IMG/VR virus record: IMGVR_UViG_3300045972_000012
Location: 1-20,969 of that record
Direction: 5' to 3' (one strand)
DNA from: a virus
Length of the DNA: 20,969 nt
The notes beneath the pieces were generated by a model, which saw only the letters and a list, made by a program, of their open reading frames with translations, was not told the DNA's origin and did not search any database. Each line of letters starts with the position of its first letter. Position 1 is the stretch's first letter. Both the position numbers and the translations under genes were made by a program. Positions 1 through 7,839 of the stretch are shown piece by piece.

Positions 1-3000
1 CCAATTAGGCCGATAGCAACGCCAAGCAACGCTAGAGCCCCTACTACCCCTAGTAAAACAAACACAACGGGTCCCAAGACAAACGTCGCCGCAGCCAGGA
101 CAGCAAACAACGCGCCGATAGCAACCACTACAACAGCTAACATGATAGGATCTGCTTTGGAAAGAAGGAACAACGCAGGAGCTAGAACGCCGATTGCTAA
201 CGCGGCAACCAATAAGGCTGCTGCACCAGGTAGAGCATTCTGCATTGCATTGAGAGCTATACCAAACTCAAGAAGAAGGACGCCGATAGTTGCTAAACCA
301 ATGCCTAACATCTTTAGGTCCATGCTTCCAAATATGGCAATCACCCCAGCAAGTAGATACATTGCGCCAGCAATCAACGTAATGCCAATACCTGTCCCGA
401 TCATGTTCTTACCGTTTCCAGAGAACTTAGTGAACAGACCTAGTCCGAGTAGCAATGCGCCAACGGTCAACAAACCTTTCTGTAGCATCTTCTCAGGCAT
501 AAGACCAAACAACGCAATAGCGCCAACAAGGATGTTAATTGCAATTGCTATCCCCATGATTCCGAGGCCAGCACTTGCACTAAACTTAGCATTCTTTGCT
601 ACGGCCATGAAGGCTGTTAGTCCTGCCATGATCCCACCAATAGCCAACATGCCCTGACCCAACTTTGCTTGGTCCATATTCCCCAAGATCAGGACGGGAA
701 TACTTAACAAAGCGACAGCAGCAGCCATACCGAGGAGAGTCCCTGCGAGTTTCGTAGAATTCGCAGTGTTAATCTTCCCCATAATAGCCATGCTTCCCAT
801 CAAGTCAGCGAACATTGTCGTGATTGCACCTGTTGCGAAGAGGAGTTTAACAGGGTCTACGAAGGTTAAAGCAATAAGGGATACGGCAAGAATAGCGACA
901 GATACCGCGATTTTCTTAAGCGTGTCTGCCTGGATGTTCTTCTGCCAAGCCCCGAGAACACCTCCGACACTTGTTAGAATCTCTTTGATGGACTCGAAAC
1001 TCTTTATTACTCCCTTGCCGCCTTCTATGAACTTTTTAATCACTACAATTATTCCAGCAAGTAAACCGCCAGCTAGCCAAGGGGCGAGCAGTGCCTTTAT
1101 GTCAGTCTTTTTTGAGACGTTCTCACTCATTTCACCGAAGTTCTTGCTAACACTTCGTCCTATGGCATCCGATACCGGGGCAAGAGGCATAAACCGTTCT
1201 TTTAAGAAGTCGATAGTATCGCCGATACCCTTAGCGACCCACTTAATTCCTTCCCACATGAGTTTGAACTTAGTCACTATCGGATCAAATATGGCGGCGA
1301 AGTTACCGGTGTCAATCTTTGAGAATTGCTCACTAATGAAACCCTTCAGTTTAGAGAAGCCTTTACTAAGAACTCCGATAACGCCGGGCATTCCGCCGCC
1401 TAATCGGTTAAACTCAGCCAAGACATTTGCAAAACTTGGGCTCAAAGTTTTTAAAAACCCCTCGATCTGCATACGGATTCCGTATAGGAAATCGTTGATC
1501 TGCTGGAAGGTGGGCTTTAGGTATTCTATCCAGTCCATAAGCCATTTATAGGCGATTAGTAATGCTCCACCAACAGCCTGAACAGCTTTCTCAAAGACTT
1601 TGTTGGCTTCGAGCATTTGTTTGAATCCTGTTAGATAATCAGCAATATTAGCAATAAAGCCGATTATTCCTTTCGCACTCAGGTCAAACCCCTTCGCTAC
1701 GCCACCAGTAAGGAAGCCGATGAGTTGCAAGACCCCGCCGACTATCGCCCCGATAAGACTTCCTATGATTTGGAATATTGAAGCCAGACCAACGAAGATT
1801 CTTTTAAGCGGGGCGGCATCCTCTGTCGCAAATTTGAAAGCATACGCCATCTTCATAATGGTCACTGACAAATTGTACAACTGACCAGCCGTAACCGGAG
1901 GAAAGAGAGTAGATAGAACCTCGCCAAGAGCGTTCGCGATATTCATGAAGGCTTGGAAACCTGCACGTAGGGCGCCAATTAAGGCTTCACGACCGCCCAA
2001 GGCATTCCAACCGCTAAGAATATCGTTTCGAGCCGTTCCAAAACCTGAGACTATCGGGCCAATCATGTTGCTAACTTCAGTGAACAGCGCTCGCGCCTGG
2101 TCGAAATCGCCAAAGACGAGGGTCCAAGACTTAGCCCAGTCAGCGACGATAGCCTGTTTCAAGACATCCATTAAACCAGAGAAGGTCTTGATTTGCGTGG
2201 CAGCGTCGTTAGCCGTCTGACCAATCTTTTGGAAATTCTTGACCTGATCGTCTGTGAAACCTCCACCGGCATTACTCATGGATGTTAACGAGGCAGTTCC
2301 TTCTTTCGTGTACTTAACAACCAAACCAATCTGATCGGCGGTTAACCCGGCTTTTTTTAACTGAGCTTCGCTGAAATTAGCACCAATCGCAGTAGCAGTT
2401 GTCTCGTTAACCTTTAACGCTTGCATTTGCTGGCTGGTAAGTGCGATTGCCTTCATCTGCGTCTGTGTGAAAAGAACGTAGTCGGTCTGAGCAGCCTTAG
2501 TGTGTCCCAATGCCTTGATCTCTGCTTCACTCAAGTCGCCAGTCATGATCTGTAAGGCTGACGTTAAAACACTTGTCGTAAGCCATTTTTTGTCAAGACT
2601 AGCGTTGAAACTTCCAGACTCCTTAACCATAGCTTCGGCATTAACCCCTTGGGCTTTAGCAACGTCTAGAAGAACTTGCTGAAAGACCTTTCCACCCATG
2701 CCAGCCGATTGTTGAATCGAATTCCAATCTTCAAGCTGTACGATGCCTTTAGACATGGCCTGGGAGATTTGCACAAACGCTCCCGCTACTTGTGCGTTTG
2801 ACGAACCTGATAGAGCTCCTAGATTGGCAATACCCTTGATCGAAGCCACAGCCATGGGAAGTTTAATGCCCGCAGCGGTGAATTTGGAAACGCCGTCAGT
2901 CATCTGAGCGAAATTGTATACAGTCTTATCTGCGTACACATTAAGTTCAGCCAGAGCAGCGTTAACTTCTGAAAGTTTAACGTTGTCCATAGACGTGTTT

Positions 3001-3374
3001 GCCATGATTGTTTGAACAGAGTTGATCTTGGTTTCATATTCTCCAAGACCGTCAAGGATTGGCTGAATGGTAAGCGACCTAGCGGTGGTTTGGGCGAAGT
3101 TAATAACGGCGTTGGTGAGGTTAAAAATAACCCCCATCGCAGCGGCGCCCATAATAGTAAAACCGCCAGTCGATTCCTTTAGAGAGCTGTTCAGATTGGA
3201 AAGGTTAAACTTGCTTCCGACTGTTGAAAGAGTTGACAAGCCCTTCGTAACGCCTTCCATGTTAAGATTGGTCTTTAGATCCTTCAAAGACGTCATAGTA
3301 TTCTTGACGTTCTTCTCGAAATCTTTATTGTTGAATTGCATCTCTAGGATGCGTTGCTCGATCGCGTTGCTCAT
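1..3374 (-). CDS. Tail tape measure protein (N-terminal 1124 residues; truncated by the window edge)
   Basis: This open frame runs from an ATG at 3374-3372 to the left edge without a stop in the parts I translated. The start has AAGGAGG upstream, and the ATG overlaps the TGA of the preceding gene (ATGA). Tape measure proteins set tail length, fill the tail tube and often help DNA cross the cell envelope. The N-terminus (MSNAIEQRILEMQFNNKDFE) and a segment near residues 115-160 (TIMANTSMDNVKLSEVN, then YADKTVYNFAQMT) match the conserved start of tape measure proteins in gut siphoviruses. Roughly the last 250 residues in view are very rich in Gly, Ala, Val, Leu and Ile, with several membrane-like stretches such as VLLGVVGALALLGVAIGLI at the edge. 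Position after the tail-assembly genes and size over 1100 residues support the call. The C-terminus is not visible. Confidence 0.93.
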   Translation of the reverse strand, partial: MSNAIEQRILEMQFNNKDFEKNVKNTMTSLKDLKTNLNMEGVTKGLSTLSTVGSKFNLSNLNSSLKESTGGFTIMGAAAMGVIFNLTNAVINFAQTTARSLTIQPILDGLGEYETKINSVQTIMANTSMDNVKLSEVNAALAELNVYADKTVYNFAQMTDGVSKFTAAGIKLPMAVASIKGIANLGALSGSSNAQVAGAFVQISQAMSKGIVQLEDWNSIQQSAGMGGKVFQQVLLDVAKAQGVNAEAMVKESGSFNASLDKKWLTTSVLTSALQIMTGDLSEAEIKALGHTKAAQTDYVLFTQTQMKAIALTSQQMQALKVNETTATAIGANFSEAQLKKAGLTADQIGLVVKYTKEGTASLTSMSNAGGGFTDDQVKNFQKIGQTANDAATQIKTFSGLMDVLKQAIVADWAKSWTLVFGDFDQARALFTEVSNMIGPIVSGFGTARNDILSGWNALGGREALIGALRAGFQAFMNIANALGEVLSTLFPPVTAGQLYNLSVTIMKMAYAFKFATEDAAPLKRIFVGLASIFQIIGSLIGAIVGGVLQLIGFLTGGVAKGFDLSAKGIIGFIANIADYLTGFKQMLEANKVFEKAVQAVGGALLIAYKWLMDWIEYLKPTFQQINDFLYGIRMQIEGFLKTLSPSFANVLAEFNRLGGGMPGVIGVLSKGFSKLKGFISEQFSKIDTGNFAAIFDPIVTKFKLMWEGIKWVAKGIGDTIDFLKERFMPLAPVSDAIGRSVSKNFGEMSENVSKKTDIKALLAPWLAGGLLAGIIVVIKKFIEGGKGVIKSFESIKEILTSVGGVLGAWQKNIQADTLKKIAVSVAILAVSLIALTFVDPVKLLFATGAITTMFADLMGSMAIMGKINTANSTKLAGTLLGMAAAVALLSIPVLILGNMDQAKLGQGMLAIGGIMAGLTAFMAVAKNAKFSASAGLGIMGIAIAINILVGAIALFGLMPEKMLQKGLLTVGALLLGLGLFTKFSGNGKNMIGTGIGITLIAGAMYLLAGVIAIFGSMDLKMLGIGLATIGVLLLEFGIALNAMQNALPGAAALLVAALAIGVLAPALFLLSKADPIMLAVVVVAIGALFAVLAAATFVLGPVVFVLLGVVGALALLGVAIGLI

Positions 3375-3748
3375 TTGCTTGTAACCTCCTTCCAAAGTGA
3401 CCGTATGGCACTTCCGAATATCTGTTCCATCGGTGGATTAATGAAGTCAATTCCTTCAACCCAACCTCCGTTACCAGTCCCATGTCCATACTGCAAAAGA
3501 ATAGGAATGGGCATACCTGCGGCAGTGTTTGAGTTGGTCCAGGTTATCGTGTAGCCCTTCTTAGTTCTTGAGATGAAGTAACCCCAAGAGTCGGCGGTTA
3601 AACCAGAGTCTCTTGGGGTAGCATTCGACAAGGCTGCGACGCCTCGTTGGGCATATTGGTCGAGGACAGCAAATCTATTGTCGTCTTGCAGTCCGTGAAG
3701 CATTCCTTCTGTCTTCGCAGTGCTGCCTTTCTGTTTAAACGTTATCAT
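3371..3748 (-). CDS. HK97 gp10-like neck/tail-completion protein
   Basis: This is a 125-residue protein. It resembles the HK97 gp10 family, small head-tail joining or tail-completion proteins that act when the finished tail attaches to the filled head. The recognisable parts are ATPRDSGLTADSWGY in the middle and LLQYGHGTGNGGWVEGIDFI followed by NPP near the C-terminus; the QYGHGTG...G..DFINP pattern is typical. The ATG at 3748 overlaps the upstream stop (ATGA), and its own TGA overlaps the tape measure start, so the three genes are probably translationally coupled. A position just before the tape measure gene is unlike phage HK97 itself, but I recall this arrangement from gut siphoviruses. 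The exact role is inferred from the family. Confidence 0.8.
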   Translation of the reverse strand: MITFKQKGSTAKTEGMLHGLQDDNRFAVLDQYAQRGVAALSNATPRDSGLTADSWGYFISRTKKGYTITWTNSNTAAGMPIPILLQYGHGTGNGGWVEGIDFINPPMEQIFGSAIRSLWKEVTSK

Positions 3749-4293
3749 GTTTGTCCTCTCTTAGCGGCTTCCGCGCGTCGCAATTCATTGATCGCTCTGT
3801 AATCGGCGGCAAGTTGTGCTTGGGTCTTCTTCTTCTTAGGCTGATTATTAATGTTTGCAACTTTTATTAACGTAAGAAGTCTATTAAGGTGCCACTTCTC
3901 GCAAGAGAAAGGTATAGCTAGTAGCGCCATCCAGCTATAGATAACCTCATTGGTTATGACATCCGTATTGTTGCGAGGACCGTCTTCTTTAATAGTTGTC
4001 GCCGTCATAGGGGCTCTAATGTACGCCTCAACCAGAGAAAGATTCTCGTTTGTTAGGTTTTGGTATACGAACGGGTCAACAGATTGTGTCAAAGTCATAT
4101 AACGAACATAATCAATGGTTTGCTCGGGGGTCTTGTCCTCTTTGCTGAAGAACGGTATCTGCCAGTTAGACTCCCATTTTGATACCGAGAGTAACGAATG
4201 CTCTAACTGTAGAACGCACGCCTTCACAAGAAAGAAGCGGTTCCGTCCCTCGTCATAGTATTCAACTTCGGGGATCGTGATCGTTAGAGGCAT
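3745..4293 (-). CDS. Tail assembly protein upstream of tape measure (second chaperone-type gene)
   Basis: This 182-residue protein carries a pattern I recognise from gut siphoviruses: LQLEHSLLSVSKWESNW, a PF.SKEDKTPEQTIDYVRYMT block, APMTATTI, and EKWHLNRLLTLIKV followed by a lysine-rich KKKKTQAQ tail. It always sits between the tail assembly chaperone and the tape measure gene, so it probably helps fold the tape measure or load it with tail protein. No catalytic motif is visible. It starts at ATG 4293 with only a weak, distant AAAGGA. The preceding gene is in the same frame, but two stop codons (TAA at 4311-4309 and TAG at 4299-4297) lie between them, so no frameshifted fusion is made here. 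The family call is fairly sure; the mechanism is inferred from gene order. Confidence 0.72.
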   Translation of the reverse strand: MPLTITIPEVEYYDEGRNRFFLVKACVLQLEHSLLSVSKWESNWQIPFFSKEDKTPEQTIDYVRYMTLTQSVDPFVYQNLTNENLSLVEAYIRAPMTATTIKEDGPRNNTDVITNEVIYSWMALLAIPFSCEKWHLNRLLTLIKVANINNQPKKKKTQAQLAADYRAINELRRAEAAKRGQT

Positions 4294-4308
4294 TCGCTAC
4301 TTTGTCCT

Positions 4309-4686
4309 TTAGTTCGTTGGAATAACGAGCGACTTCGGTGCAAGACCGCGAATGAATTCCTCGACGCCCTTTCCGTTATCCTTTAAGAGTTCAAGGAAAA
4401 GGACACTGTAAGCCTCCGAGGCTTTGAAAATGTCCGACTGAAGTTGGTTTTTGTAAAAGGAACCGTCAAGACCTTTAACGCCGTAGGCGGAGAAGATGAT
4501 CCGATCAAAGAGTTCGATCAATCGACCGACGTTATTGGTCTCTGTAATCTCTTTGAGAGTTTTCTCAAGACCCCCTTCCGTCGACATCTGCATCTTAGCC
4601 AGTTCTGCCTCGGTGAGATTGAAGTAAAACGTCTGCGTTACTTTCTCATCGTCAGCGTTGGTGAACGTGATTTGTTTTCTTAACAC
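4309..4686 (-). CDS. Tail assembly chaperone
   Basis: A 125-residue protein starting with GTG at 4686 behind AAGGA with seven bases of spacing. The N-terminus (ITFTNADDEKVTQTFYFNLT) and the following EAELAKMQMSTEGGL match tail assembly chaperones of gut siphoviruses, as does the later FDRIIFSAYGVKGLDGS followed by an EAYSVLFLELL segment. Such proteins bind the tape measure protein and guide polymerisation of tail tube protein around it; they are not part of the finished tail. The gene follows the major tail protein, separated by a 62-base gap with a strong hairpin, which would lower its expression relative to the tube protein. Many phages make an extended form by -1 frameshifting; here the next gene is in the same frame behind two stops, so that mechanism is not supported. 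Confidence 0.83.
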   Translation of the reverse strand: MLRKQITFTNADDEKVTQTFYFNLTEAELAKMQMSTEGGLEKTLKEITETNNVGRLIELFDRIIFSAYGVKGLDGSFYKNQLQSDIFKASEAYSVLFLELLKDNGKGVEEFIRGLAPKSLVIPTN

Positions 4687-4706
4687 GGTGAAATCCTTTC
4701 AAGAAT

Positions 4707-4732
4707 GGAGGAGGCCCTTTCGGACCCCCTCC
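4707..4732 (-). terminator. GNRA-loop hairpin after the major tail protein gene (attenuator or weak terminator)
   Basis: On the transcribed strand GGAGGGGGTCC pairs with GGGCCTCCTCC across a GAAA loop, giving an 11-base-pair stem with two G-U pairs. It starts 17 bases past the major tail protein stop. Only ATTCTT follows, so the U-tract is poor. It may partly end transcription or protect the 3' end of the tail protein message, making far more tail protein than chaperone. The structure is seen in the sequence; the role is inferred. Confidence 0.5.
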
Positions 4733-4748
4733 CAGTAATGCCTGTCCC

Positions 4749-5411
4749 TTAGGTCAGGAGAGTGATCAGTTCGGCGGGTAACGGCATACGGGCAGTAGTC
4801 GCCGGAGTTGTGCCGTAGATGATGGTTTCCAAAGCGGTCAATTTTGCACCAGCGACCAGGGTGGAATCGACTACGGCCAGAGACACGGGTTTGTAGATGC
4901 CACCGGCAACAACCGGAACGCTTGTGAAATCCCAGCTAAGCGCATTGGCTTCAGGACTGTCGTTGATGGTCTTATAACCACGCTCGGTCGGTTTTGCAGT
5001 CAGACCGTACAGGAAATGCAACTTGTAACCGTAGTCGTTTCCCAGGGCGTCGTTTCCCAGAACGGTCCGGTAGCACAAACCAAAAGTCTTGCGGCTCTGC
5101 TGGCCGAAATTCAGGCCCGTCAGAGGTGACAGAGTACCATCGCACTGATCAAATTCCTTCGGAGAATAGAAAGCTTCGAGGGTGCCTTCCAACTGCTCAA
5201 CCGAGGTCAGAGACAGATACTTCATGTTGTCCGCGTACTGCGGACTTGCTTCGGCACCGGTCGGTTTTTCGGTTATGCCGGTAACGCCATTCCAAACCAC
5301 GCCCGTGGGGTAGGTACCCAAAGCGGAGTCCATGACAAACAGGACGACCCGGTCGATACCGGTTTCGTAAATCTTTTTAGTTGCGAGATCCCAAGCAAGC
5401 AGCATAGTCAT
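4749..5411 (-). CDS. Major tail (tube) protein
   Basis: A 220-residue protein matching major tail tube proteins of siphoviruses from gut Gram-positive hosts. The diagnostic pieces are YETGIDRVVLFV near the N-terminus, YPTGVVWNGVTGITEKPTGA, YADNMKYLSLTSVEQLEGTL, then FGQQSRKTFGLCYRT, GNDYGYKLHFLYG and INDSPEANALSWDF. The protein polymerises into the tail tube around the tape measure. The start at ATG 5411 follows AAAAGGA at a rather long distance; a second ATG two codons later is also possible. GC content and codon choice look more selected than in neighbouring tail genes, as expected for a highly expressed structural gene (judged by eye). A strong hairpin just after the stop probably shapes its expression. 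Confidence 0.9.
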   Translation of the reverse strand: MTMLLAWDLATKKIYETGIDRVVLFVMDSALGTYPTGVVWNGVTGITEKPTGAEASPQYADNMKYLSLTSVEQLEGTLEAFYSPKEFDQCDGTLSPLTGLNFGQQSRKTFGLCYRTVLGNDALGNDYGYKLHFLYGLTAKPTERGYKTINDSPEANALSWDFTSVPVVAGGIYKPVSLAVVDSTLVAGAKLTALETIIYGTTPATTARMPLPAELITLLT

Positions 5412-5426
5412 TGAGATGTATTCCTT

Positions 5427-5726
5427 TTAGAAGTACATGAAAAAGACGTCATGAGTTAACTGGTCAAACACGTAGTTCCGATTGAAACTGCACATCGGAA
5501 GAGCAGCCAGTCTTTTCACAACGGGACTATCCGGATCGTCTGCGATCAGAGTTAACTCGTATCTCTGAACGAAACTGTACGGTAGATTATCGGCGAACTG
5601 CGTTGAAGCGCTGTCGCGTTTGAACTTAATACACGGGTACGTCATAAACGACGGAGGTTGGGCGTAGACCTTTCCTTCTGGTATAACTGACTCAAGCAGT
5701 TGCTGTAGTTCTTCACTACTTCCCAT
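5427..5726 (-). CDS. Tail completion/terminator-type protein
   Basis: A 99-residue protein between the head-closure-type gene and the major tail protein. That position and the length fit a tail completion or tail terminator protein, which caps the head-proximal end of the tube. The pattern YPCIKFKRDSAST..FADN, YELTLIADDPDSPVVKRLAALP and the C-terminal FDQLTHDVFFMYF resembles a family I know from the same slot in gut siphoviruses. It starts at ATG 5726 with GGAGG eight bases upstream, inside the last codons of the preceding gene (11-base overlap). No motif fixes the exact role, and it could be another neck component. Confidence 0.68.
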   Translation of the reverse strand: MGSSEELQQLLESVIPEGKVYAQPPSFMTYPCIKFKRDSASTQFADNLPYSFVQRYELTLIADDPDSPVVKRLAALPMCSFNRNYVFDQLTHDVFFMYF

Positions 5727-6030
5727 TGTAAAGTCCTCCGACGCTGACTATAAGTCTCGGGCGAACGTATTCAACATTGGTAATCGTCCATTTAGCGCCC
5801 ATCCATTCGATATAGCGCATCATGGCGAAGTTGTCGTAGTTTGACCAGTCACCAACAAGCGAGAACCTGTTGGTGACTTTCAAAGTTGGGTTTACGTTCG
5901 TTCCGGAATCAGTGCTAACGCTTTGTCGAAGAACATCGCCTGTATAGGTGTAGGTTTTAATCTCGTCAACGAACACACCAGGACGAGCTTCAACGGACGT
6001 GGCGTATCCAACCACAAGGTTAGCTCTCAT
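5716..6030 (-). CDS. Head closure/head-tail joining protein
   Basis: A 104-residue protein immediately after the capsid gene, with start ATG 6030 behind AAGGA. The N-terminus (MRANLVVGYATSVEARPGVF), YTGDVLRQSV, and the C-terminal YIEWMGAKWTITNVEYVRPR followed by L.VSVGGLYNG match a conserved small protein that always follows the capsid gene in gut siphoviruses and is taken to be a head-closure or stopper protein. It would act at the neck, between portal/connector and tail. No enzymatic residues are visible. The assignment rests on family resemblance and gene order, so the family is more certain than the precise structural position. Confidence 0.72.
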   Translation of the reverse strand: MRANLVVGYATSVEARPGVFVDEIKTYTYTGDVLRQSVSTDSGTNVNPTLKVTNRFSLVGDWSNYDNFAMMRYIEWMGAKWTITNVEYVRPRLIVSVGGLYNGK

Positions 6031-6045
6031 TTTGATTCCTTAGAT

Positions 6046-7839
6046 CTAGTGAGCGATCTCGATAATCATGGCAGAGGCGAACATGGTCAGGGCGCCGGAG
6101 ATACGGGTTTCCATGAGGAACTCGTACTTATTGATCTTCAGGTCAAAGTTGTCAAAGAAGGCAATCTGCCCGCCCTTGTCGGCCCCTACGGTGTAATCGC
6201 CCATGTCGACGATGATGCCAATGAGGTCCAAGCGCACAGGAACCACGTCAGTCGAATCGCGGTGCAGTCCAGACATCAGAGGAACTTCGACGATTGCAGA
6301 GACACGAAGGTCCAGACAAAGTTCTTCCTTGGTCCGGTAGATCTTGTGGCCGAATTCGTCACGCAGAAGCATCATGTCGAGCACGACCTTGGCCGTGGTG
6401 AAGAAGGTCGGGGAACCGGAACCCAGGTAGTTCTCGCTGGCGCGGGTAATCTGGTCGATCATGCTGGTGATCTTTTCCGCGGGAGTCAGGGTGCCAGTGT
6501 AGACGATGCGAACCGGCAAAGCGTACAGCGGGTCTTCTTTGTAGATCGGGCGAAGCTTCTCTTCGTTGATCTTGTCGGGATCTTCGGCATCGCGACCGTC
6601 ACCGATCAGCATAGCGCGGGCAACTTCCTCATCCAGCAGGATGCGCATCGCGGACTTCTGCCACACGATGGCATCGAAACTGGTGATGTCCAGGTAGTCG
6701 TCACGATCCAGGCCACCCTTGATGTAAATGGTGGTCGGGCTGGTTTCGCGCTTGGCTGCCTTGAGGTACATTTCTTTCTTGATAGAGCCCTTGATGTACC
6801 CGCGGGCGCGGGCGGCTTCCATGGTCATGTCCGCGGTCACGGTCTTGATCTTGGAGTACGGGGAGTGACTGGCGCCATTAAAGACCGGGCTAACCCACTG
6901 GTTCTTCCGCTTGACCATCTGCGGCATAGTGTTCAGGGCCTGGGCGTCCGGCATCAGGACTTCAAAATTATCGATGCCGAAGTCAACGGCGTGCATCAAG
7001 ACGGCGTCTTTGAGGGAACCGAGCTTCTCAGCGTCGGCTTTCAGAGTGGCCCACTGGGCGGCGGTGATCGTGTTCTTGGCGGGATCGCCGGTGGTAGATT
7101 GATTGAATACGTTACGAGCCATTTCTGGGGATTCTCCTTCGGGTTCTGGTGTTTCTGAGTGAGCGGCGGTCTGATCTGCCTGATCCGTGGCAGTACCGGT
7201 AGTTACGGCCTCAACAGCGGCTTCGACTGAGGCAAAAAACAAATTCTTCTGAAGATCGTTCAGCGTGTCAAACACTTCCTGATATGACGGAGGTGTCGGA
7301 ATGTCGGCGAGAGTCAATGCCGCGGTTTCCGAAGTTGTATCGGCGTGCGCCATAGCGGGTTCAGGGGCTTCCCAAGCGGACGCAACAAGAGCGTCTTCAA
7401 CAAGTTCGTCGTCAGACCCGTCGGCATGTTGAACGTAGACATCATCGATGAAGGCGCCAGGGTTTTTACCGCTGACGGCCAAACTTACTTCGAGAATATC
7501 ACCGTGCATGACGTTGCCACGTTGCTGAGTTAGATTGTTGGCGAAAATGCTCAACGCCTTAATATCTTTGTGCTGAATGAGCGCCTTGGCAGTAACTGCG
7601 TTCGGGGTCTGGTTAAGGAACCCATATGTGTAAACGCCGTCGGTCTTATGCTCAAGGATTACATAGCCGTAGACATTGGTAGGACTGTCGTGCATGTGCT
7701 GCCAGACTAACGGAACCTGCTTCCCGTCGCAATGCTCGAAAGCTTTACTACGAATTGTACGGCCATCTCCGCAAAGTACGTCATACTTCGCAGCATAACC
7801 GGCGAAATCATAGCCGGTTGGCTTGACTTGGAGGGTCAT
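6046..7839 (-). CDS. Prohead protease-scaffold-major capsid fusion protein
   Basis: A 597-residue protein in three parts. Residues about 1-140 are an HK97-type prohead protease (peptidase family U35): likely catalytic His48 or His50 in VPLVWQHMHDSP, Ser97 in IKALSIFAN, and Glu117 in GDILEVSLAVSGKNPGAFID. Residues about 140-240 are low complexity, rich in Ala, Thr, Glu and Asp, and could serve as the scaffold or delta region. Residues 240-597 are an HK97-fold capsid protein (ITSFDAIVWQKSAMRILLDE, then FDNFDLKINKYEFLMETR near the end). The protease would trim the scaffold during head maturation. The ATG at 7839 has GGGAG upstream and overlaps the portal gene by 32 bases. An internal ATG at 7122 with its own AAGGAG may give free capsid. 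GC content appears to rise at that point. Confidence 0.92.
   Translation of the reverse strand: MTLQVKPTGYDFAGYAAKYDVLCGDGRTIRSKAFEHCDGKQVPLVWQHMHDSPTNVYGYVILEHKTDGVYTYGFLNQTPNAVTAKALIQHKDIKALSIFANNLTQQRGNVMHGDILEVSLAVSGKNPGAFIDDVYVQHADGSDDELVEDALVASAWEAPEPAMAHADTTSETAALTLADIPTPPSYQEVFDTLNDLQKNLFFASVEAAVEAVTTGTATDQADQTAAHSETPEPEGESPEMARNVFNQSTTGDPAKNTITAAQWATLKADAEKLGSLKDAVLMHAVDFGIDNFEVLMPDAQALNTMPQMVKRKNQWVSPVFNGASHSPYSKIKTVTADMTMEAARARGYIKGSIKKEMYLKAAKRETSPTTIYIKGGLDRDDYLDITSFDAIVWQKSAMRILLDEEVARAMLIGDGRDAEDPDKINEEKLRPIYKEDPLYALPVRIVYTGTLTPAEKITSMIDQITRASENYLGSGSPTFFTTAKVVLDMMLLRDEFGHKIYRTKEELCLDLRVSAIVEVPLMSGLHRDSTDVVPVRLDLIGIIVDMGDYTVGADKGGQIAFFDNFDLKINKYEFLMETRISGALTMFASAMIIEIAH
7120..7139 (-). 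promoter_or_regulatory. Internal ribosome binding site and start for free major capsid protein (358 residues)
   Basis: AAGGAG at 7139-7134 lies 11 bases before an in-frame ATG (7122-7120, codon 240 of the fusion), which begins MARNVFNQ. Translation from here would give a 358-residue protein covering just the capsid part. The spacing is longer than ideal. The start falls exactly where the low-complexity linker ends and where GC content rises by eye, which supports use of this start. An alternative is that capsid is released only by proteolytic cleavage near the same point. Confidence 0.5.

Noticed and set aside
142-1551. Plus-strand open frames of 171 and 261 codons at the left end
   Set aside because: They lie opposite the hydrophobic part of the tape measure gene, and their Pro/Ile/Asn-rich products are what reverse reading of Gly/Val/Leu codons gives.
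4291-4311. Programmed frameshift or readthrough joining the two tail assembly genes
   Set aside because: Both genes are in the same frame and are separated by TAA and TAG stops, so a -1 slip would not reach the second gene, and readthrough would need two suppressions. The second gene has its own ATG.
5923-7158. 411-codon plus-strand open frame opposite the capsid gene
   Set aside because: It is the antisense shadow of the GC-rich capsid gene; the product is His/Val/Gly/Asp-rich with no family pattern, and the opposite strand encodes a clear protease-capsid protein.
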